A stretch of 64,000 nucleotides of DNA from Rhodanobacteraceae bacterium (GTDB taxonomy: Bacteria; Pseudomonadota; Gammaproteobacteria; Xanthomonadales; SZUA-5): positions 186,001 to 250,000 of the forward strand of contig JADJPR010000002.1 in the NCBI GenBank assembly GCA_016713135.1. Direction: 5' to 3'. Positions 9,763-18,785 of this stretch are shown piece by piece. Every line of letters begins with the position of its first letter. Within the stretch, counting starts at the first letter, position 1. The notes under the pieces are model-generated. The model was not told where the DNA came from and ran no database searches. It saw only the letters and a program-made list of their open reading frames with translations. The translations under genes were made by a program, and so were the position numbers.

Positions 9763-10245
9763 ATGCATCTGCGCCCTGCCACCATCGACGACTGCCCGCT
9801 GATCCTGCAACTGATCCGCGAGCTGGCCGATTACGAGCGCCTGCTGCACGAGGTCGAAGCGACGGCGCATCTGCTGGAAACGCATCTGTTCGGTGCGCAG
9901 CCGCGCGCCGAGGCGCTGATCGTGGAGGCCGACGGCGAAGTCGCCGGCTTCGCCCTGTTCTTCCACAACTTCTCGACCTTCCTCGGCAAGCCCGGGCTGT
10001 ACCTCGAAGACCTGTACATCCGACCGGCCTTCCGCGGTCGCGGCTACGGGCGACAGGTCATGCAGGCGCTGGCGCGGATCGCGCTGGCGGGCGGCTGCGG
10101 GCGTTTCGAGTGGTGGGTGCTGGACTGGAACTCGCCGGCCATCGAGTTCTACCGCAGCCTGGGCGCGCAGTCGATGAGCGACTGGACGGTCCAGCGGGTC
10201 AGCGGCGAAGCGCTGGCGGCGCTGGCTTCGGGGGCGACGGGCTAG
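9763..10245 (+). CDS. GNAT-family N-acetyltransferase
   Basis: The 160-residue single-domain acetyltransferase has beta strands around LYLEDLYIRPAFRGRGYG, which is motif A with the R/Q-x-x-G-x-G/A acetyl-CoA pyrophosphate loop. It ends with the NSPAIEFYRSLGA motif. The layout with LEDLYI and WWVLDWN resembles diamine/thialysine acetyltransferases (SAT1-like), so a small amine is a plausible acceptor. That is an inference. It is divergent from the hydrolase across 220 bp with no obvious regulatory motif. Confidence 0.85.
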   Translation: MHLRPATIDDCPLILQLIRELADYERLLHEVEATAHLLETHLFGAQPRAEALIVEADGEVAGFALFFHNFSTFLGKPGLYLEDLYIRPAFRGRGYGRQVMQALARIALAGGCGRFEWWVLDWNSPAIEFYRSLGAQSMSDWTVQRVSGEALAALASGATG

Positions 10246-10288
10246 CCGGAGCTTCGCCGATCTGTGCTTGGCGCAACTGCCGGGCGCC

Positions 10289-11308
10289 TCAACGCACCGG
10301 CGCCGGCCGCGGACCCTCGATGAGCGTGAATCGCGCCCGCGCTGCCGGGTAATCGACATCGACCACGAACCAGCGCAGCAGCGAGCCACCCAGGGCACCA
10401 TCGACCTTGCGGTCCATGAAACCCGACATGTACTCGTGGAAGTTGGAATCCGCGCGCCGGGTGAACCAGACCGGGCCGACGCGGTGGCCGGCGATCTCCA
10501 TCTGCGGCACTTCGATCATCGCCTCGCCTTTGGTGGCGCCGCCGCGCAGATCGGCGTTCTCGACCACGCGCCAGTCCGGATGGGCCTTGCGCCAGGCATC
10601 GAACAGGCTGGCGACGATGAAGCTGGTGGCGCAGTCGCCGGGAGATCCAACACCGATCGCCTTCGCCGCGTCGGCGGAGGCTGAGATGGTCGCCCCCGTG
10701 TCGAACAGGAAAGGCAGTTCGACGCCATCGACGCGTGCCACGATGCTCGGGAAATGGGTCTTGCGCTGGCCGTCTTCGTCCACCGGGAATCCCAGCGGCA
10801 CGCTGTGCGGCGCGCTCGCATCGATCGGCGCCGCATCGGCCAGCAAACGACCTTGTGCATAGTCGAAGGTCCAGCGACGGCCGCCGAACCAGTCCTGACC
10901 GAGCATGCCATCGCCGAAGTTCACACGCGGATCCGGCGGCAGGACGTACAGCCGCCCCTTCGCCGGGCCGTCGCGCCGGTCAGTATCAGGGTCCAGCGCC
11001 GGGATACCCTGACCTGGGGCGAAGGCCGGGAACGCGGCCAGGCGCATCTCGCGATCGCCGTCGCGCAGGCTGACCACGTCGAGCTGCAGCCGGTTCACGC
11101 TGGATTCGGCCAGCCACAGGCCGCCACCGGTATCGGTGTACAGCCGCAGGGTCTCGCCGCCGGCGGTCGTCGGGGTGACGAAAAACCGGTCGCAACTGAA
11201 GTCCACCGGCAGTGCGACCGGTACTGCCGCCACCGCGCCGGACAGCCCGGCCAGCATCCATCCGACCACTCGTGCGAGCGGTTCCCGCATCCTCGCCGCG
11301 ACCTGCAT
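10289..11308 (-). CDS. Secreted two-motif aspartic-protease-like protein
   Basis: The 339-residue protein has an N-terminal hydrophobic segment (residues 11-32) that looks like a signal peptide. It carries two aspartyl-protease signatures, YTDTGGG (D59) and LFDTGAT (D203). Each half also has a downstream hydrophobic-hydrophobic-G motif (GMLGQDWF and GALGGSLL). This is the bilobed pepsin-like arrangement in one chain, rather than the single-motif retropepsin. Likely a periplasmic or secreted peptidase of unknown substrate. The start at 11308 is supported by AAGGAAG about eight bases upstream. The first motif has GGG where pepsins have GS/T, so lobe 1 may be altered. Confidence 0.7.
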   Translation of the reverse strand: MQVAARMREPLARVVGWMLAGLSGAVAAVPVALPVDFSCDRFFVTPTTAGGETLRLYTDTGGGLWLAESSVNRLQLDVVSLRDGDREMRLAAFPAFAPGQGIPALDPDTDRRDGPAKGRLYVLPPDPRVNFGDGMLGQDWFGGRRWTFDYAQGRLLADAAPIDASAPHSVPLGFPVDEDGQRKTHFPSIVARVDGVELPFLFDTGATISASADAAKAIGVGSPGDCATSFIVASLFDAWRKAHPDWRVVENADLRGGATKGEAMIEVPQMEIAGHRVGPVWFTRRADSNFHEYMSGFMDRKVDGALGGSLLRWFVVDVDYPAARARFTLIEGPRPAPVR

Positions 11309-11547
11309 GACGTGTCTTCCTTGCCTGGACCGGCGAAAGTCTGGCGAGCGCCGGGACGGCGCGGCCAGTGCCAGCAGTCCCGCCCCGGGAACCAGGACGA
11401 AAGGCAGGTCCCGCTGTCTGCGCGACGGGCGTCCGGATGCGCCGCCGGGATGCAGACAATCGGCGAGTCGGACTTGCCCGGGTGACGGCGCTGCGCAATC
11501 CTGTCGCGACGCCGCATGTTCGCGGGCGCAGTTGCGGAGATCCCTCG

Positions 11548-12111
11548 ATGCGCAGGAACCGACTGTCGATCGTCACCTGGCTAGCCGTGGCACCGGCGCT
11601 CTCGGCGGCCCCGGTCGACCGCTGCGATCAGATCGCAGGTTATGAGCTGTCGCCGAGCATCAGCGGCAACACCGTCGCCAGCTTCGGCAACCAGTACGAT
11701 CTGAATGCCTGCGCCGGGCAGCCCGGCGCCTCGCTGCTGCCCGCCTCGGGCCAGGCGACCGAACAGGTGGTCAAGCTGCAAGTGGCCAGCCCGTGCACGG
11801 CCACAGTGACCGTGGTGGGCGGATTCTCGGGTGCCAACCAGTCGGATCCGGCTGTCTACGCGGCCACCACCTGCCCCATCGCGGATCCGGGCAGCACCCA
11901 GTTCCTCGACAGCAGCTGCCTCGCGGCCGCCGATGCCACGGGCGGGCTCGGCACCGAGGTGATCAGCTTCGCGGCGCAGCCCGGGGTGGATTACTTCGTG
12001 TACTTCGACGGCTTCCTCGCCGCGCAGGGCCCGTACACCGCCACCCTCAGCGGATGCACGCTGACGGATCCAGCAGCGGATCCCGTGTTCGCCAACGGTT
12101 TCGAGGGCTGA
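11548..12111 (+). CDS. Small secreted protein with C-terminal FANGFE tail
   Basis: The start at 11548 has CGGAG eight bases upstream and leaves a short signal peptide (RNRLSIVTWLAVAPALSAAP). The 187-residue product has Cys pairs and a beta-rich body (VVKLQVASPCTATVTVVGG, DYFVYFDGF, YTATLSGC) reminiscent of PPC-like accessory domains of secreted peptidases. It ends DPVFANGFEG. I recall similar C-terminal F-x-N/D-G-F-E tails on many exported Xanthomonadales proteins; a sorting role is not established. Function unknown. Confidence 0.6.
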   Translation: MRRNRLSIVTWLAVAPALSAAPVDRCDQIAGYELSPSISGNTVASFGNQYDLNACAGQPGASLLPASGQATEQVVKLQVASPCTATVTVVGGFSGANQSDPAVYAATTCPIADPGSTQFLDSSCLAAADATGGLGTEVISFAAQPGVDYFVYFDGFLAAQGPYTATLSGCTLTDPAADPVFANGFEG

Positions 12112-12310
12112 CGGCCCTGAGTGTCGCGACACCGGAGTCGGGTCACGCGATACCTCGAGCGGTGCGTCGCGAGACATCCGGAGCGTATCGCGCCAGCGAA
12201 ATCCGTCGCGGGACGTCTTGCGGCGTGTCGCCAGATGCTCCCTGCGATGTCGCGCTACCGTAATCGGTCCGCGGGCGGCGGTGACCGCACCGGCCGCCGC
12301 GCATCTCGTG

Positions 12311-12880
12311 TCACGTCTTCGGTAACGTCACTCCCAACTGCCCCTGGTACTTGCCGCCGCGGTCGCGGTAGCTGGTGGCGCAGACCTCGTCGGACTCGAA
12401 GAACAGCATCTGCGCCACGCCCTCGTTGGCGTAGATTTTGGCCGGCAGCGGAGTGGTGTTGCTGAATTCCAGGGTCACGTGGCCTTCCCACTCCGGTTCC
12501 AGCGGGGTCACGTTGACGATGATCCCGCAGCGCGCGTAGGTGCTCTTGCCGAGGCACACCGTGAGCACGCTGCGCGGAATGCGGAAGTACTCCACTGTGC
12601 GCGCCAGGCAGAAGGAGTTCGGCGGGATGATGCACACCGGGCCCTTGAAGTCGACGAAGCTGCGCTCGTCGAAGTTCTTCGGATCGACGATGGTCGAGTT
12701 GATGTTGGTGAAGATCTTGAACTCGTCGGCGCAGCGCACGTCGTAGCCGTAGCTCGACGTGCCGTAGCTGACCAGGCGCTGCCCGTCGCCGCCGTAGCGC
12801 ACCTGTTCGGGCGCGAAGGGCTCGATCATCCCGTGCTGCTCCGCCATGCGGCGGATCCAGTGGTCGCTCTTGATGCTCAT
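12311..12880 (-). CDS. dcd: dCTP deaminase
   Basis: Dcd converts dCTP to dUTP, feeding dTTP synthesis. The 189 residues from MSIKSDHWIRRMAEQHG match the family's usual length and start; an upstream Met in the same frame lies inside the neighbouring gene and is not used. Motifs include SYGTSSYGYDVR, the nucleotide-binding region with IIPPNSFCLARTVEY (Glu general base) and GVAQMLFFE. It lies seven bases downstream of the cyclophilin gene on the same strand, so the two likely form an operon. Confidence 0.95.
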   Translation of the reverse strand: MSIKSDHWIRRMAEQHGMIEPFAPEQVRYGGDGQRLVSYGTSSYGYDVRCADEFKIFTNINSTIVDPKNFDERSFVDFKGPVCIIPPNSFCLARTVEYFRIPRSVLTVCLGKSTYARCGIIVNVTPLEPEWEGHVTLEFSNTTPLPAKIYANEGVAQMLFFESDEVCATSYRDRGGKYQGQLGVTLPKT

Positions 12881-12887
12881 CGCGGTT

Positions 12888-13400
<513 letters not shown>

Positions 13401-13428
13401 GGCAACCTCGACAAGTCAGGAATGAAGT

Positions 13429-13833
13429 TCAGGCAAGCTGCGCGCCGGCATTGACGATGCCTGTGCACAGCGAAAGGGTGGCAACCCACAACGCGACGGA
13501 CACGCGGTCCTGCTCGATCGCCGCGTGCAAATCGCGGTGCAGCAGTCGCGCCGCAAGATAGGTGGCGAATTGCACGAGGAGCGCCACCAGGCCCCATTGC
13601 GCCAATTGCCACAGATCCTCGCTGCGCGCCATCGCGACTGCCACCGGAATGGCGAAACCGAGCATCGCACCCGCCAGCATCACCGCGGCGCTGACACTGC
13701 CGGCGCGGATCAGTTCGAGTTCGCTGTGCGGCGTGGCCAGGGTGTACAGCGACCAGAACGCCGCGAGCAACAGCATCCCCATCGCGAAAAAGGCCGCGAA
13801 TTCGGGCAGATGGCTCAGGTAATTCGGCATCAT
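13429..13833 (-). CDS. DUF350 family membrane protein
   Basis: The roughly 134-residue integral membrane protein has four hydrophobic segments and the DUF350 (YjfL-like) pattern with RAGSVSAAVMLAGAMLGFAIPV. The family has no firmly assigned function. Two adjacent ATG codons (13833, 13830) are possible starts; neither has a strong ribosome site. The longer frame to 13887 lacks support. Confidence 0.75.
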   Translation of the reverse strand: MMPNYLSHLPEFAAFFAMGMLLLAAFWSLYTLATPHSELELIRAGSVSAAVMLAGAMLGFAIPVAVAMARSEDLWQLAQWGLVALLVQFATYLAARLLHRDLHAAIEQDRVSVALWVATLSLCTGIVNAGAQLA

Positions 13834-14013
13834 GGGTGGGCCCGGCGCATGGGGGCGCAGACTAGCCCGGAAATTTCGTGAGGTCACGCGGATGATCGCG
13901 AAGACCGCGCGCCGGTCGGTTGCCAGGGCCGCGGGACAATTGCCCCGGAAGCTCCTTTGCGTCGCGGCGCGCTTTCGGTTGAACTCCGCACCTTCCTGTC
14001 GTCCCGCCCACGC

Positions 14014-16065
14014 ATGCCCTTACGCCTCAAGCTGCTGCTGATCGCCATGGTGGCCGCGGTGTTCCCGCTGGCCGGCTGGCGCTTCGTGGTGCAGATGGAA
14101 ACCACGCTCAGGCAGAGCCAGGAGCGTGCGGTGATGGCGTCTGCGCGCACGCTCGCCAGCGCCTTGCCGGCGGCGGATGGCGATTTGCGCGCCGCGCTGA
14201 TCGCGCCCGCGGTGCTGCATGCGCGGCCGATGAACATCGACGTGGCCACCGACGGCTACCCGGACGACTGGGGCTCCTGGCATGTCGAGCCCGAACTGTT
14301 GCCGAGCGAAGGCGGCCTGCGCGCACGCCTGTACGTGGGCCGCGGCCCGGGCGCGATCAATTTATGGCTTGAGGTGGACGACGACACGCCGGTCGCCGCT
14401 GCCGCCGACGGCACCCTTGGAGAGCATGCGGACCACATCGACCTGTGGCTGCGCGATCGTTATGGCGAACGCCGCTGGCGCGTCGCGCGTATGGGCGACG
14501 GGATCACCGCTGCGCAGCCGATGCCGGGCGCGGATGGCCGCCAGCCCAGCTTCGACTTGCCGGCAGCGTGGACCGAAGGGCCGGGCGGCTATCGGGTGGA
14601 ACTGCGCGTGCCGGTGGCGGATCCAGGGCTGGAACTGGCGCTGGATGTGCGCGACTACCCGGTCATCGGCGCCGATTTGCCGCGTGCCAGCGCCAGCAGC
14701 GCCGCTCGCGGCCTGCGCTACCGGGCACTCGCGCCGCTGTGGCGCGAGAGCCCGCTGCTGCGCAGCCTGGTGCCGGAGAACGCACGGCTGCGGGTGCTCG
14801 ACGGCGAGGGCTATGTGCTGGCGCGCAGCGGCAGCCTGCGCCCGGGCAGCGACACCTCCGATGACGACCACGAACTTTCCTTCCTGCGCTGGCTGCGCGC
14901 GCTGGTCTACCGTCACCTGCTGGCGCCGCAGATGGCCAGCGGCGACGGCTACGCCTACAACCTGCTGCGCCTGACAACCACCCAGGTGGACGCTGCGCTG
15001 ACCGGCACCCCGGGCGCCACCTGGCGGCCGGCGGCGAGCCAGGCGAGCGTGATCCTGACCGTGGCCCTGCCGCTGCTGCACGGCTCGGACGTGGTCGGCG
15101 TGGTCATGCTGGAAGAGACCTCTGACGCGCTGCTGTTATGGACCAACCGCGCGCTCGGCAGCCTGCTGCTCGGCGGACTGCTGACCATGCTGGTCGCGGC
15201 AGCGATCCTGTTCGGCTACGCCGGCTACCTGTCCTACCGCATCCGCAAACTGCGCAACGCCGCCGAGAACGCACTGACCGCGGAAGGTCGCGTCGTCGGC
15301 AACTTCCCGCGTTCCAGTGCGGTCGATGAGATCGGCGACCTCTCGCGCAGCTTCGGCCGCCTGCTCGACCAGGTCAGCGCCTACACCGACTACCTGCGCA
15401 CCCTGGGCGGCAAGCTCTCGCACGAGCTGGCGACCCCGCTGGCGGTGGTCAAGTCCTCGCTGGAAAACCTGGAACAGGAGGCGATGACCGAATCGGCGCG
15501 GATCTACGCGGAGCGCGCGCGCTCCGGCGCCGAACGCCTCGGCGCATTGCTGCGTACGCTGTCGCAGGCCAGCCGCATCGAGAGCGCGATCGCCGGCGCC
15601 GAGGCCGAGGACTTCGACCTGCGCGAATTCCTGATCGGCGCCGCGGCCGGCTATCGCGACCTGGCCGAGGACCGCGAGTTCACCCTTGCGGTGCCGGAGA
15701 ATCCGTTGCCCTTCCACGGCGCACCCGAACTGATCCACCAGGCGCTCGACAAGCTGGTCGACAACGCCCTCGGCTTCTGCCCACCCGGCGGCTCGATTCG
15801 CCTGGCACTGGAAGTGAAGATCATCGGCAGCATCGATCTGGTGCTGTCCAACAACGGCCCGCCACTGCCGCAGAAGATGCAGGACCGTTTGTTCGATTCG
15901 CTCATCAGCGTGCGCGACGGCCGCGCCACCATGTCCCCACACCTCGGCCTTGGCCTCTACATCGTCCGCCTCGTCGCCGAGTTGCATCAGGGCGAAGCGA
16001 GCGCCGCCAACCTGCCCGACATGAGCGGCGTCGAGTTCCGGATGCGCATGCGGGGCATGCGTTAG
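14014..16065 (+). CDS. Membrane sensor histidine kinase with large periplasmic domain, no adjacent regulator
   Basis: The product is about 683 residues. TM1 is near 5-26. A large periplasmic region (about 60-360) includes a carbohydrate-binding-like stretch starting MNIDVATDGYPDDW. TM2 (about 380-402) is followed by a HAMP-like region. The dimerisation helix carries the phospho-acceptor His470 (KLSHELATPLAVVKSSLENL). The ATPase domain has an N box around Asn584 (DKLVDNALGF) and HLGLGLYIVRLVAE. No response regulator is adjacent, so the partner is elsewhere. The length and layout recall kinases of the proteobacterial dedicated sortase system; that is recollection, not verified. The ATG at 14014 gives a normal kinase N-terminus. 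A TTG at 13957 with GGAAG upstream is the alternative. Confidence 0.85.
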   Translation: MPLRLKLLLIAMVAAVFPLAGWRFVVQMETTLRQSQERAVMASARTLASALPAADGDLRAALIAPAVLHARPMNIDVATDGYPDDWGSWHVEPELLPSEGGLRARLYVGRGPGAINLWLEVDDDTPVAAAADGTLGEHADHIDLWLRDRYGERRWRVARMGDGITAAQPMPGADGRQPSFDLPAAWTEGPGGYRVELRVPVADPGLELALDVRDYPVIGADLPRASASSAARGLRYRALAPLWRESPLLRSLVPENARLRVLDGEGYVLARSGSLRPGSDTSDDDHELSFLRWLRALVYRHLLAPQMASGDGYAYNLLRLTTTQVDAALTGTPGATWRPAASQASVILTVALPLLHGSDVVGVVMLEETSDALLLWTNRALGSLLLGGLLTMLVAAAILFGYAGYLSYRIRKLRNAAENALTAEGRVVGNFPRSSAVDEIGDLSRSFGRLLDQVSAYTDYLRTLGGKLSHELATPLAVVKSSLENLEQEAMTESARIYAERARSGAERLGALLRTLSQASRIESAIAGAEAEDFDLREFLIGAAAGYRDLAEDREFTLAVPENPLPFHGAPELIHQALDKLVDNALGFCPPGGSIRLALEVKIIGSIDLVLSNNGPPLPQKMQDRLFDSLISVRDGRATMSPHLGLGLYIVRLVAELHQGEASAANLPDMSGVEFRMRMRGMR

Positions 16066-16070
16066 GAGCG

Positions 16071-16224
16071 GTTGTTGGTTGTTGGTTGTTGGTGGCAGCG
16101 AAGCTCACACGCCGCGACACCTGTGGGAGCCGACTCTGTCGGCGATCTTTCCAGCGGCCGCCGGAGAAGGGCTGAAGCCACAGGTTCCCGACCACCGGCT
16201 CTTGCTGCCGACAACCGACAACCC
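16071..16224 (+). repeat. Spacer hairpin A: TTGTTGG repeat arms enclosing a REP-like palindrome
   Basis: Left arm 16071-16099 is a tandem GGTTGTT repeat ending GGCAGC. Right arm 16204-16224 is its complement with C/T differences that still allow G-U pairing in RNA. Nested inside, ACCTGTGG near 16119 and CCACAGGT near 16187 form an 8 bp inverted pair around GCCGACTCTGTCGGC. This inner part resembles REP/BIME elements. Confidence 0.75.
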
Positions 16225-16268
16225 GCATCTCACACTAGACTGCCGCAGTCGATCCACTGGAGACACCC

Positions 16269-17054
16269 ATGCAACTAGACCTCACCGGCCGCCACGCCCT
16301 GATCGGCGGCGGCAGCCAGGGCATCGGCCGCGCCGCGGCGCTTGAGCTGGCGCAACTGGGTGCCGATGTCACCGTGATCGGGCGCGATGAAGCGCGCCTG
16401 CATGCGACGCTGGTCGAACTGACGGCGATTCGGCGCGGCCGTTACCACGCGCTGGTCGCCGACTACGCCGACCGCACGGCGCTGGCGCGGATCGCTGGCG
16501 ACTGGCTGGCGCAGTTCCCGGCACAGATCCTGGTCAACAACACCGGCGGGCCGCCGCCGGGGCCGATCGAGCTGGCCAGCGAGGAGGCCTTCCTCGACAC
16601 CTTCGGCCAGCATCTGCTGTGCAACCAGTTGCTGACGCGGCTGGCATTGCCGGGCATGCGCGCGGCTGGCTACGGCCGCATCGTCAATGTGATTTCCACG
16701 TCCGTGCGCGAGCCGATCAAGGGTCTGGGCGTGTCGAATACCGTGCGCGGCGCGGTCGCTTCGTGGGCCAAGACCCTGGCCACCGAACTGGCGCCGGAAG
16801 GGATCACGGTCAACAACGTGCTGCCCGGCTTCACCCGGACCGCGCGCCTCGACGGGCTGATCGCCGGCAAGATGAAGTCCAGCGGCGCCAGCGAGGACGC
16901 GGTGGCCGCCGGCATGAAGTCGGTGGTACCGATGGGCCGCTTCGCCGACGCCGGCGAGGTCGCCGCGGCAATCGCCTTCCTCGCTTCGCCGGCCGCCGGG
17001 TACATCACCGGCGTCAGCCTCGCGGTCGATGGCGGACGCACGCTGTGCCTGTGA
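16269..17054 (+). CDS. SDR-family oxidoreductase lacking the canonical YxxxK pair
   Basis: The 261-residue Rossmann protein has the cofactor loop GGGSQGIGRAAA near residue 13, VNNTGG, and a C-terminal GRFADAGEVAAAIAFLASP region as in FabG-like SDRs. In the catalytic region the expected Y-x-x-x-K is replaced by S-N-T-V-R (LGVSNTVRGAVASWAKTLA). Normal hydride-transfer chemistry is therefore doubtful or uses other residues. I recall an SDR subgroup sharing SN-x-x-R. The start has GGAG eight bases upstream. It is first in the tryptophan/kynurenine-type cluster, but its role there is unknown. Confidence 0.85.
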   Translation: MQLDLTGRHALIGGGSQGIGRAAALELAQLGADVTVIGRDEARLHATLVELTAIRRGRYHALVADYADRTALARIAGDWLAQFPAQILVNNTGGPPPGPIELASEEAFLDTFGQHLLCNQLLTRLALPGMRAAGYGRIVNVISTSVREPIKGLGVSNTVRGAVASWAKTLATELAPEGITVNNVLPGFTRTARLDGLIAGKMKSSGASEDAVAAGMKSVVPMGRFADAGEVAAAIAFLASPAAGYITGVSLAVDGGRTLCL

Positions 17055-17117
17055 GCGATATGCTCGCGGGTGGTGACACTCAAGCGGCATGACGCCTGGC
17101 GCATGACCGTGACGGGA

Positions 17118-17202
17118 GGGCACGCGGGCAAGAGGGCACGAGGGCACGAAATGGCCCGGCACCCGCTTTCCCGTGCCCTCGTGCTCTCTTGCCCTCGTGC
17201 CC
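17118..17202 (+). repeat. Spacer hairpin B: 31 bp inverted arms of GGGCACGA-type repeats
   Basis: Left arm 17118-17148 and right arm 17172-17202 are reverse complements at 29 of 31 positions. Each arm is itself made of GGGCACGA/GGGCAAGA units. The loop is 23 bases. The right arm ends 12 bases before the ATG of the next gene, and no Shine-Dalgarno is visible between them. Confidence 0.9.
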
Positions 17203-17214
17203 TCGTCCCGAACC

Positions 17215-18669
17215 ATGCGTGATTCCCTGCTGCGCCTGACCAATTTCATCGACGGCGACTACTGCGCGCCGCTTTCCGGCGCCTGGCTGCCGGTGACCGA
17301 ACCCGCGACGGGGCAGGTTTATGCCGAGGTGCCCGATTCCGGCGCGGCTGACATCGATGCCGCAGTCGCTGCGGCACAGCGGGCGCAGCGCGGCTGGGCG
17401 GCGACCGCGCCGAGTGCACGCGCGGCGATGCTGCGGCGGATCGCTGACCTGATCGAATCGCAGCTGGATGCTTTTGCCGAAGAAGAGTCGCGCGACAGCG
17501 GCAAGCCGGTCCATGTGGCGCGCAGCGTCGACATTCCGCGCGCGGTCAGCAACTTCCGCTTCTTTGCCTCGATGGCCGAGAGTTTTGCCTCCGAAAGCCA
17601 TGTCGGCGAAGTCGGCACGCTGAACTACACGCTGCGCCAGCCGCTCGGGATCGTCGGCTGCATCAGCCCGTGGAACTTGCCGCTGTACCTGCTGACCTGG
17701 AAAATTGCGCCGGCGCTGGCGGCGGGCAATTGCGTGATCGCCAAGCCGAGCGAGATCACCCCGGTAACCGCCTGGCTGCTCGGCGAGATCGTGCAGCAGG
17801 CGGGCCTGCCGCCGGGCGTGCTCGCCATCGTGCACGGCAGCGGGCCGCGCTGCGGCCAGCCGCTGGTGGCGCACCCGAAGATCAAGGCGATCTCCTTCAC
17901 CGGCAGCACCGCCACCGGCGCCGCCATCGCCAGCGCGACAACAACCCAGTTCAAGAAGCTCTCGCTCGAGATGGGCGGCAAGAACGCCACCGTGGTGTTC
18001 GCCGACTGCGACTTCGAGCGCACCGTGGCCGAATGCGTGCGCGCGGCCTTCTCCAACCAGGGCCAGATCTGCCTGTGCGGCTCGCGCATCCTGGTCGAGC
18101 GCCCTTTGCTTGCGCGCTTCCGCGAGGCTTTCGTCGAGCGCGTGCGCCAGCTGCGCGTGGGCGATCCGCGCAACCCGCAGAGCGACATTGGCGCGCTGGT
18201 GTCAGCCGCGCACCGCGACAAGGTCGAGAGCTACATCGCCCTGGCGCACGAGGAAGGCGGACGCCTGCTGACCGGCGGCGAACGGGTGGCCGTCGAAGGT
18301 CGCTGCGCCAACGGCTATTTCCTGGCGCCGACGGTGTTCGACCACCTGGACGCACACTGCCGCGTCAACCAGGAAGAGATCTTCGGCCCGGTGGCGACGA
18401 TCACCGCCTTCGACGACGAGGCGCAGGCATTGGCCTACGCCAACAGCACCCGCTACGGCCTGGCCGCGAGCGTGTGGACCCAGGACCTCTCGCGCGCGCA
18501 CCGCGTCGCCGCGGAACTGGAAGCCGGCGTCGTCTGGATCAACTGCTGGATGGCGCGCGATTTGCGGACGCCCTTCGGCGGCGTCAAGCACTCCGGCCTC
18601 GGCCGCGAGGGCGGACTCGACGGCATGCGCTTCTTTACCGAGCCGAAGAATGTGTCGTTGAGGGTGTGA
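17215..18669 (+). CDS. Aldehyde dehydrogenase, probable 2-aminomuconate 6-semialdehyde dehydrogenase
   Basis: The 484-residue NAD(P)-dependent aldehyde dehydrogenase has the Glu motif SLEMGGKN and a catalytic Cys286 within NQGQICLCGSRILV. The CLC form is typical of aminomuconate/hydroxymuconate semialdehyde dehydrogenases. It would oxidise 2-aminomuconate semialdehyde to 2-aminomuconate in tryptophan catabolism. That assignment leans on neighbours: a RidA-type deaminase and 3-hydroxyanthranilate dioxygenase follow. ATG at 17215 fits family starts; the upstream frame runs into hairpin B. The stop codon lies inside the left arm of hairpin C. Confidence 0.85.
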   Translation: MRDSLLRLTNFIDGDYCAPLSGAWLPVTEPATGQVYAEVPDSGAADIDAAVAAAQRAQRGWAATAPSARAAMLRRIADLIESQLDAFAEEESRDSGKPVHVARSVDIPRAVSNFRFFASMAESFASESHVGEVGTLNYTLRQPLGIVGCISPWNLPLYLLTWKIAPALAAGNCVIAKPSEITPVTAWLLGEIVQQAGLPPGVLAIVHGSGPRCGQPLVAHPKIKAISFTGSTATGAAIASATTTQFKKLSLEMGGKNATVVFADCDFERTVAECVRAAFSNQGQICLCGSRILVERPLLARFREAFVERVRQLRVGDPRNPQSDIGALVSAAHRDKVESYIALAHEEGGRLLTGGERVAVEGRCANGYFLAPTVFDHLDAHCRVNQEEIFGPVATITAFDDEAQALAYANSTRYGLAASVWTQDLSRAHRVAAELEAGVVWINCWMARDLRTPFGGVKHSGLGREGGLDGMRFFTEPKNVSLRV

Positions 18670-18780
18670 GTGGTGAGTAGTGAGTAGTGAGTAGTGAGTA
18701 GCGGGTAAAATCCGGCGGTTGCGCGGGCTTGCGCAAGCGAGCGGCTGCTACTGACTACTCACTACTGACTACTCACACCC
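18662..18780 (+). repeat. Spacer hairpin C: 33 bp inverted arms of GTGAGTAGT repeats, overlapping a stop codon
   Basis: Left arm 18662-18694 and right arm 18748-18780 are complementary at 30 of 33 positions. Arms consist of GTGAGTAGT/GTAGTCA units. The left arm includes the aldehyde dehydrogenase stop (18667-18669). The right arm ends five bases before the next ATG. A smaller GC-rich hairpin (GGCTTGCGCAAGC) sits in the loop. Confidence 0.9.
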
Positions 18781-18785
18781 CATAC

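Noticed and set aside
12112..12310. A gene or terminator between the small secreted protein and dcd
   Set aside because: Only scattered short GC palindromes; no frame with a start, ribosome site or family match, and no U-run.
18729..18785. Longer N-terminus for the RidA-type protein from ATG 18729
   Set aside because: The extra residues are encoded by the loop and right arm of hairpin C and do not match RidA N-termini.
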